A DNA stretch of 64,000 nt, taken from the NCBI GenBank assembly GCA_005406025.1, contig BGZK01002102.1:1-64000 (forward strand). Reading direction: 5' to 3'. Positions 55,757 to 64,000 of this stretch are shown piece after piece. Both the position numbers and the translations under genes were made by a program. The notes below the pieces were generated by a model. It searched no databases, was not told the DNA's origin, and was given only the letters and a program-made list of their open reading frames with translations. Origin of the DNA: Eumeta japonica (Eukaryota > Arthropoda > Insecta > Lepidoptera > Psychidae). The number at the start of each line of letters is the position of its first letter. Within the stretch, counting starts at the first letter, position 1.

Positions 55757-56263
55757 GTAAGCCTGGAAAAAGTTTACAACATGATATAGAGATGGAAAAT
55801 TGTGGTAAAATGTAAAAGATTATTTCGAATAAAGATATTGATCGGGATCGAATCCTGACTACCAGCGAATTGAACAAATCAAACCACTCAGTCAGTACCT
55901 CAGACAGCATGTTAAGCTGTCGGTCGCGGACGATTTCACCGTATTGATCGGTGGCGCTTAACTCTTACTGAGTAAGGAGGACTTAAAGTCCAAGTTTCTC
56001 AAACTAAAATACAAGATTTTGAGAAAGTCTGAAAAAATGCCCTAAAGTAATACAATCACAAGGGAATAAATTTTCATATATAAAACCATGATGATTTAGC
56101 AAGTATATCTGCATGTTATTAAGAATATATAAGGACTATCACGACTTTGGTCTGCTTGTGACCGTTTACTAGTTTCTTAGTTGCGTATAGATAACCCCTT
56201 AAAACCTAGTGAATCCGTTCCAAAGTATTAAACATTTGATTAAGCAAAATTTTATATTCACAG

Positions 56264-56955
56264 TTACCACTTAAAAAGATAAAAACACGGCCAACGAAAA
56301 ATTATAGCAAACAGAAAGGAAAGGAACAGCCAAGACTGAAGCCAGCGTTGTCGACACGTCGTACACCCAATCGGTTATTAAAGAAGATTTTAGAAAGACA
56401 AACTTACGATCTGGGCAGAAGGGACGCCAGCAACTCGAATTTATTTCAGAAATACGCTAAATGTAGAACATTTCGTAAAAGCGATGATAAAGGGAAAATA
56501 AATATCGCAAAAATAAAAATGGCCTTGATAGCCTCTTCGGAAATATCTGAAATAAAAAGAAAGATGAAAATCATAAAAGAGACGGTACAAAAATTAAAAA
56601 CGTTGTCAAGCAATCTAATGACAACGTTGTTGGGAGCCGGAAAAGGATCATGCAAGTCTCAATCGCCTGATTTTCCTACTTATAATGTGGAAGGCGTGGC
56701 ATTTGATACTTTGCATGGTGGCGATGAAAAATCTGCGAATGAACTAAATCAAGGAACGCCCCTGACTACAGAAGCGATACGAGACAGATCTCGTAATTAT
56801 ATAGAAATAGCGGAAAGATGTAGTCCACATGGCGAACTTGGAACAAACCAGGAAAATGAGAGTGAGATCGTTTCAAAGAAACATCCTCAAAAACACACGA
56901 GTGCAAGACGACAGAAAACTCATTAAACAATTCCTATAGCGAACTGAAAGAAATG
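56264..56955 (+). pseudogene. BEN copy Z exon B, frameshifted near its end
   Basis: TTCACAG| to ATG|GTGAGA. Open and about as in X for some 200 codons (LPLKKIKTRPTKNYSKQK; coiled coil EISEIKRKMKIIKETVQKLK). A local replacement near 56,862-56,905 then leads to a TAA at 56,924. Most differences from X in the open part leave the character of the peptide unchanged. Confidence 0.7.
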
Positions 56956-57339
56956 GTGAGAATTATTCTTTTCTCTACATTTTTATTTTTGATAATGTAA
57001 ATTCATATTTAAAGAAGACTGTATCCTTACTCTTCTATTCATAATTGAATGACATTAGAACAAGAACCTCAATTCAAGAACTTCAACTCAATCTGAATCT
57101 TTTAATAAATAACAATTTATTTGTAAAAAATGGTGTTATGATGTAGAAATGAATAAGTCGTAGGCGAAACGTAAATGAAAATTAATTCATTGCTCTTCGT
57201 GGGTGTATTACGCATTAGTTCTAAAGGAGGTCCTTTTTTCTATTAAAGTGTGTCAAATGCGTTACAAGTTAAAAACTCTCTCCTACGTGTCACTTATTAG
57301 AATAAAACATATTTTACCTCATCATTATGTGATCCTTAG

Positions 57340-57452
57340 GTTCCTATCGGTACTGGAACGACACTAGTACCAAAAGAGGTCTACTCTAAAATCAATTGGA
57401 AGTCATACACGATGGCGACCCGAAAACTACTCATGGCAGTGTTCTCTCGACG
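57340..57452 (+). CDS. BEN copy Z exon C
   Basis: 113 nt, VPIGTGTTLVPKEVYSKINW, then KSYTMATRKLLMAVFSR, intact. Confidence 0.8.
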
Positions 57453-57525
57453 GTGAGTTTTAAAAATCGTGGACATCGGCCTTATTTTGAAACCCCCAAC
57501 TATTATTGTCTCCTTTCGCCTGTAG

Positions 57526-57669
57526 CACATTAGCGACGCACTCGCTGACGGGTAAAGCTTCTCCGGCCTTTCTGTCCAAGCCGGCCAAACTGTGCCTAGA
57601 CCCCGAGAAGGTCTCCGACATCGTGATGACGGTCACGGCCAACAGCCACGTCAAAGGAAGCTTGGTCAG
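57526..57669 (+). CDS. BEN copy Z exon D
   Basis: 144 nt, intact, identical in frame to X exon D apart from V-S-D-I-V for V-A-D-I-V. Confidence 0.8.
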
Positions 57670-57779
57670 GTACGATGTTTTCAGTGTTTTTTTTTGTGGC
57701 TTTTAATGAAAAGCGGAGGAATGCGGAGTAAATCTCATCCGGCTGGATTTAGACATACATACAGTTGGTATTCGTAAAA

Positions 57780-58095
57780 AATTGTCTTAAAATTTAATCA
57801 TTGAAATTCTGATATTTCGTTTAATGTTTTATGAGACTGTTAAGCACAATATTTGTGCTCATAGATCGACAAGTAGAGCATATAATTAAGGAGCGCAAAA
57901 TAAAAGTGCAAATTTGAAAATATAAATTAAATGTTGCCTTATATTTTTATAAAGAACATATTGAATTGTCAGAAATTTTAAATGAACAAATACGTAGAAC
58001 ACTTGAGATTTGTTACTTGTGCAATCAAATTTTATGTTTATTTAAAATTATGATAATATTGAACGTTAAAATTATACAATCTCATTCTTTTAAAA
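57780..58095. repeat. ~310 bp block present in Y and Z introns, absent in X
   Basis: Lies between TTCGTAA and CTCTTCCTTTCTAATC. Its Y equivalent is about 40,760-41,090. No inverted ends seen, so deletion from X is as likely as insertion. Confidence 0.6.
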
Positions 58096-58385
58096 TTACT
58101 CTTCCTTTCTAATCTTCTTATGTAAAGACATTTCTCCTTCTTAAAGTATAATTCTACATTACTTAAGTGCGGGTATGACTAAATTTTAAGTTAAAGGTTT
58201 CATATTAATGTGTCGATAAGGTATTAATATTTTTGTTGATTTAATACAATAGATTGTTATCTAACAAACAAATAAACTATTCATTAATGTGTTTACTGCG
58301 TAATATTCTCTTTCCTTAATCACTTGGAAAATACAATTTTCGCAAACCTTTATTTAACTAAATTAGATGGGGCTTCATTTCTTAT

Positions 58386-58969
58386 AGTCTAAGATCCGAA
58401 CTTAAATCGACCTTCATCGAGCTGATAATAGAATGATACATATTTTATAATAAATTTTGTATATTAGAAAATATATTAAAAATGGGTTTGCTGAAAAAAT
58501 CCTGGATAGACTATTTTTAATTATTTTTTAAAAAATATTTTTTTATTAAATGTTGCAATATCAAGATAATAAGAAAATTTTTATCCTTACTTAAAGTATA
58601 AAACGTATAGAATGTGCAGCCGTTGGGTTGTCTATTATTCACCTGGACAAACTACTCGGTTGTCAGGTAGAAACAAGTACGTCGATGCCAGTTATCTTCA
58701 ATTGATTGGATAATAGAAAAAAACATTTTTTATTATTAAAATTATAAAAAAAATTATATCAATATAAGCGCTGTATTATTGCGAACACGTTGATATAGGG
58801 TTGTCTGCAAAAAATCCGGTCCGGTATAAAATATTTTTTTAAAAATAATTAAAAATAGTCTGTCCAGGATGTTTTTAGCAAATCCATTTTTAATATATTT
58901 TCTAATATAAGAAATGATTCATTCTATTATCAGCTCGGTGAAGGTCGACCTAAGTTCGGATCTTCTACT
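58386..58969. mobile_element. ~580 bp terminal-inverted-repeat element (Z)
   Basis: Partner of 41,366-41,930, slightly longer because of an extra ~30 bp near 58,624-58,655. Same site, so it was present before Y and Z separated. Confidence 0.8.
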
Positions 58970-60018
58970 AATAGTAGTTATATTCAAATTTAAAATGGAA
59001 ATAGCTCACAAATAGATGATAATGCAGTATTAATTTATTTATTTGTCTCTTTCTTTAGTTGTCGGTTCGGTTCACATTTTGTAATAAATGTGAGATTCAC
59101 AAAAAAATATTGTTTTTTTACCAAATTTCATAATTCTAGGTCTATAACTCTATAGGTTGGTTTTACTTGTGACTTTCAAAATATAAAGCATTTAATGCCT
59201 TATGGCCGGTTTGACCGTAATTTTATATTACATTCGTTTAGAGCATTGAGTTTTTTACAGTTCCATGGGACCCCAGATTTAAGCACGTAGTGTTAATCAC
59301 AACTCGATACCTCTCGCATCTCTCATCTAACGAACAGACGGCCAACCAAGCTATCCTATAAGGATTCATTTTTCCTATAACGTTGAGGAACCCTAAGAAA
59401 ATCTTGTAGCCCTATATTAACCCTATACGGCCTGAAAATGTGAGATTGTAAATGTTCATTAACAATGCAAATATTTGTTAGATTTTAAACGAAAAGCGTG
59501 GAAGAAACGCACTAGTTGACACGAGGAGTGTAGGGGTCGGCTGTCACTGAGCAAACTCACTCGAAAGTTTATATCGTTAGCTGGGCAATGAAATTTTTGG
59601 TGGTTTGAGTGACGTACTCACGCACCAATTATCAATTAAATGCGGTCCACGTTTTGTTTTCAATTTTAAATTATTCATATTTATAATTCTCAAATGTTCA
59701 GTGTTAAAAACTTTCAGAACCATTTCTCTTGAGTCCAGGGAGTGGGAAAAAAAATATGATGTGTATATTTTTTCAATAAACTCAATTTTCATTACACAGT
59801 TCTTAGTGAATACTTCGCTGACACCGCTAACAACGTAATAAGCAAGAGGCGAGGGAACGCTGGGGTCACAAACATTTCACTTGGGTAGCACTTACTGCTG
59901 TAAAACAGTTTATTTGAAGAGAAAATTACGTAGATCTATAAAATCTAACTGGAAATTTGTTAGGATTATAGATATAGTATATTGAAAGAGTAACAAAGTA
60001 TAATCTCACCGCTTGCAG

Positions 60019-60163
60019 GAGTGCAATCACAACCAAATGTGCGGACGAGAACAAGATGTTGAAATTGCAAATGCAGAAGAAGCAAAGACAGAGGACACTA
60101 GAAGCGAGCGCTGCCGATAAAGACCTCCAAGAAGGCGCAGCTGCAGAAGTGACGTCGGAATGA
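60019..60163 (+). CDS. BEN copy Z exon E
   Basis: 145 nt, TTGCAG| to TGA, same frame as X and Y exon E. Confidence 0.75.
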
Positions 60164-63049
60164 ATATCTACTCTAAAAGATTATTGTAATGTTTACTTTA
60201 AATTATAGTTTGGAAGAATCAATGGATTTTTTATACTGTCCCGACTTCCATCTCAAAGTCTCAAGTCCCAAATTCAATTCAAAACTCGATTTAGTTCTGC
60301 ATTTTAATCTTTTATATGATCTTAAATGAATCCGATCTGGATTAAGAAGTTTACGTATTTTTATTAATAACCGAGCCTAAAAACTTGACTTTTCTAGCAA
60401 TTTTTGGAAATTACATACATATACTTATAAATAATAAATAGAAACTACTAATGAGAGTTAAAATAAATGACATTTCGTATGAAAGTGTTTGATAAAAACG
60501 ATATCATTATTCCAAATCAAAATATGTTTGAAACTAAAGTTGCCAAAATCAATTATTTTAAACGAACGTACAGAAAATTTTTTGGACGATAGTAAGAATT
60601 TTTAACATTGGAAAATTACTTTACACAATCAAAGAAACGATATAATACAAAGATTAAATAAAATAGGCGCTTCGTTGCATGCCATAGGAACAAAGTCTTA
60701 ATGTTCTATAACAAAGTTATGGTAATAATGTATCGAGGCCCTAATTTCGGCTTCAGCAGTCGATGAGTTAGCGCGTGGTTTCTGTGTCTTTTGTTCTGAC
60801 CCTCATCATTCTGGGTATTTGATTGATTTTAATACAATAATAAAAAAAAAACACGAAAAAAATACTTCTAATTCCTACTAATATCCCTCTGCATAATCTG
60901 TAAATGACATTTTTCTATTTGTTGTATAATATTCTTACATTTATATCGTTCGAAACATAGTGGGCCATCATTGTCTGACGCCTAATTTATTGTGCCAAAA
61001 TTATAAAAAATACTTATTGACAATTTGTAAATTTTGGTTATTTTCCTTGAAGTTTTTACCAAATTATAATTTTTTATTTATTACCATAAATAAAAGAATA
61101 CACAGACAGTACATAGATATTTACTTTCAAAGCTACAATGTATAATAAATTTTTCGTAATAACGTAAAGAATTAACAAATTTTACATTTGTTTAATTAAT
61201 TTGATTGCATTGTACTATTTACACATAAGAGGATATTTTTAACTGCTTTCAAAAAACAATAAGAGGTTCTCAGAACTGGTATTTTATTGATTCTTTTTGA
61301 ATCAGCATAGTCTATGATGTTCTCATTTTAATTTTTCGGGGTATTGGATTTCGAATTTGGAAGATATATTAGGAAACTGCCCAAAATCAAATAAAAAATC
61401 TATAAAATATGAGATATGTTGAGGAAAGTTTATAACAAATGTGGAATTGTCAAGTTTTTGACGGTTCCAAAACGAGATAGGTACCTAATTAAGGTCATGG
61501 ACGAGCCGAACGTGACTGGACATGGAGTGTGAAGGCATACAAGGGAACGAAACTCCTTAACGACAATCATCACCATTATGTAGATAGAATTAAAATGGAC
61601 ACGTGTGCACACCAGAAGACGACGCCATCGTGAGGGTTTCCTCCGGCAGTGAACAACATGTACCTACTTCAAACTGTCCACACGAGCCGTTCTGACGATA
61701 AATCGTATCCTAAAATATATACATACACAATTTACTTGAGCCATAAGTACAAACTACAGCAATTCTCTCGTAAGTTAACATCGTTGTGACTCAATACTTT
61801 ATTTATAGAATAATTTGGTGAACTTCGCACCCGCATATCGGCGTACTTATAACAGTTCTGTAATAGCATTTCCGGCCGTTATCGAGTTGCAGTGACTTAT
61901 ATGTGACTTAATACAAATAGGTGTTTATTATTAAATGTCATCTTAATGCGAAAAGAAGAAATAAGCGAAATAAAAAATGGTCTTACAAGGCAAAACCGTT
62001 ATCAATACTGCAACGTCTGCGTAGTTCGCCGCTCGGTGGCACAAGCACTCGTCCGCCGACCAAAATGCCTGCTACGTTGTATTACACTGAGAAATATAAA
62101 ATTCAAATAAATATGAAATCACAGAAAAGTGCCTGTGATAGTGCAATCAATTAATTTTGTTTGCTTAAAAGAAAAACAATAGCTCATTAGCGGCTGCAAT
62201 TTTTCAATTATTACACTAATTAATTTTTACAGTTGTAAAAAACGCAAGAAATAAACTAGCGTGTGCCTTAATGTTTTCAATTTATAATGAGGTTTACGGT
62301 ATATTTTCATGAGTGCGTAATAGAATACCTTGTAAAAGACTTCTATTCTATTACCTTTGTTGTGATATCCTACTGAAAACTTTGCCTTAACATAATTTAA
62401 AGTATCCTGTAGCGCTCTCAATAACGTAGTTCTCTGTTAGTGATAGATTATCGAAAGAGGATTAGTAAGTAGTGGAGATCACCCCCTACATCCAAATTAA
62501 CAAACATACATCCTTCACTTCTTTACAATATTAGGTACACACGTGTAGGTACACAATCATGTAGAAGTAAATGAACATGGATACAAAAACAATTTAAAAA
62601 GAATAATTAAACTTTCTTTCGAAATCACATATAGCCCCTCATTTGTTCATACATCAAACATATATTCTTATCGTATACCACTTTTCATCGAGATCGAATT
62701 ACACAGAGACAGACAGACGAGACATACAGACAGATGCTGCAGATTTATATAGTATGTAGTAGAGGCGATACGTATTATGAACTGGTGTTGTAAGTAACTA
62801 CGTTCGAGCTACGTACGAACCACGTGCAAAATACTTCGTAGTACATACCGATATGCATGTGGAAGATTGATCTGCAGTCATACCTACTTCCGGTAAATAA
62901 GGCGGACCGACCTTCGTTCGACCCCAAGACTCGTGCCGTCTAATACACCGCCCTACTGGCGCAGGCGCCGCGGACTACTGCCGCAGGGTATTTATTTCAG
63001 GCGTTTCGTGGAAAATGCTGATATTAAAATATGAGGTGAGAACTTCGAT
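60164..63049. other. 3'-flank of BEN copy Z
   Basis: Inverse of 31,836-34,610 with small indels. No gene. Confidence 0.65.
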
Positions 63050-63165
63050 TACAGTTTATTTCCGACGTCCTCATTTCAAAGCCGGCGGTGCGCATGCTCG
63101 TTTCTCCTTTAAACCGAACTTTGCTCGGCGATGACGTCCCACGAGGACAATTACGTACTATACGA
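63050..63165 (+). pseudogene. Conserved patch 'MTSHEDNYVLYE' (copy 3)
   Basis: ATG near 63,132 opens MTSHEDNYVLYE and then a TAA. The leader has lost about 18 bp against 31,705-31,835. It is followed directly by sequence equivalent to 30,765-30,620, so about 0.9 kb is missing on this arm. Confidence 0.35.
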
Positions 63166-63848
63166 ATAATGAGGATTCCGTCCTCATCCGGTCTCGACTT
63201 TCGATTTTGCTCTTCGTCGATTTTGTTTGCTGTAAAGGAACTTTTTTGCATTTATAACTCAATTCCGTCGATGAATCATAAAAAAGAAGAAATTTAAAAG
63301 CATCTGCTTTGAACATCTAATTGTTAGTGTCATTAAAACCTTCATTAGATTGATCAGCCATATCATTTGTATCATATCGAAGATAAGTTTTACAAATACA
63401 AAAATTCGTGGGTATTCTTTTCTGATTTGAAAAGCGTCAAGGCAGACAGTAAGTATTTATCGTGGGATCCTCGTAAGTAACGGGTACGATACGATGTTTT
63501 GTTCAGAGAAGTCATTTGTGAAATCTGGTATATCGGTTATCATCGGTGACACGTGTCTATGGTGGTTTTAGGATCCTTTTTTTTTTCACCGACAGACACA
63601 CAGTAAAACAACAGTGGCCTATCATGTGCGCAACTACATTTTATCATTGTATACCAATTTTCATTTCGATTGTCCGAGACATTCTTGAGTTATAAAAAGA
63701 CGTACAGACAGACAGACGCTGTCACTAAATATTTCAATATTTTTCAAAAACACAATATTTATTAAGAAAAAATATTTCTACATCAAGGAATATCTACTAA
63801 ATTAACTCAATGTTTATTAAAAAGATCAAAAAAAAGTAGTTTTTACAA

Positions 63849-64000
63849 TCACACAGTAAACACACAGTAACTATGTGTTTCCCGCAAATCGACTTCTTTC
63901 AGCGGCGGCACGTAAATTTGATCATCCTGCGCTTTGTGCCTGGAGAAAACGCACATATTTTGCGTTTCGTTTTTGTAGTGTTTGAGACGTACTAGGGACA
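63849..64000 (-). CDS. Small unassigned coding segment, inverted copy (runs off the edge)
   Basis: Minus strand. From the window edge it reads SLVRLKHYKNETQNMCVFSR, then HKAQDDQIYVPPLKEVDLRE, ending HSYCVFTV and TGA (63,851-63,849). One residue differs from 20,813-20,968. The start lies just beyond 64,000. Confidence 0.45.
   Translation of the reverse strand, partial: SLVRLKHYKNETQNMCVFSRHKAQDDQIYVPPLKEVDLRETHSYCVFTV

Larger units (their letters stand above)
49682..60163 (+). pseudogene. BEN-domain gene, copy Z (all exons, frameshifted)
   Basis: Plus strand. Exons: 1 49,682-49,776; variant 1b about 50,776-50,909; A 55,574-55,756; B 56,264-56,955; C 57,340-57,452; D 57,526-57,669; E 60,019-60,163. 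It has the most complete exon set in the window, about 10.5 kb long, with every splice site canonical. Frame breaks: one extra base in exon 1, one extra G in exon A, and a replaced/inserted segment late in exon B that ends in a TAA at 56,924. Exons C-E are intact and encode the BEN fold and charged tail. Intron 1 holds two copies of the 'TTGGTTGCC' element and a Helitron; intron D/E holds the inverted-repeat element. Same nuclear DNA-binding role expected for the family; this copy is probably a pseudogene unless alternative starts are used. Confidence 0.7.

Noticed and set aside
1..64000. tRNA, rRNA, CRISPR arrays, bacterial operons
   Set aside because: No cloverleaf-like sequences, rRNA words or spaced direct repeats were seen; introns, poly-A signals and retroelements mark it as animal nuclear DNA.

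Overview
The window looks like AT-rich insect nuclear DNA, most probably lepidopteran (inference). The reasons are split genes with canonical GT/AG introns, a BEL/Pao retrotransposon, Helitron ends of the type common in moths and butterflies, several MITE-like elements, and no bacterial features. I saw no tRNA, rRNA or CRISPR array.

The main theme is amplification of one BEN-domain gene. Its exons can be read by eye: a GC-rich promoter and short first exon (1, with a variant 1b), exon A (acidic/serine-rich), exon B (basic start plus coiled coil), exons C and D (BEN fold) and terminal exon E. Everything left of about 39,885 has the gene on the minus strand and everything right of it on the plus strand, so the window is one large imperfect palindrome.

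Minus-strand half. Copy X lies at 34,611-38,282 (exons A-E; B-E open). Three further tandem units occur at about 18.3-12.3 kb, 11.8-2.6 kb and 2.3-0 kb. They keep promoter and first exon, but the first two have lost downstream exons by deletion (junctions near 17,183 and 5,810).

Plus-strand half. Copy Y is 5'-truncated at the inversion junction (39,886-43,126). Copy Z has all exons from 49,682 to 60,163, with frameshifts. The outer ends match again: 29.6-39.88 kb pairs inverted with 53.97-63.7 kb, and a small coding fragment at 20.8 kb pairs with the right edge at 63.85-64 kb.

Mobile DNA decorates the arrays. There is a degenerate BEL/Pao element with 450-454 bp LTRs and a 5 bp target duplication (22,628-29,403). 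A four-copy ~410-520 bp element is present, one copy inside the BEL pol region and another with its unoccupied site also in this window. A Helitron sits at mirrored positions. A ~570-580 bp terminal-inverted-repeat element is present in Y and Z and absent from X. Two BEL gag relics are mirrored, and there are a non-LTR reverse-transcriptase fragment and small MITEs.

Upstream of each first exon, the GC-rich island also carries a divergent conserved ATG frame and, farther out, two conserved coding-like patches whose identity I do not recognise. Most gene copies look decayed. The reading frame of X exons B-E and exon E of all three copies are preserved, so at least some copies may still be, or recently were, under selection.
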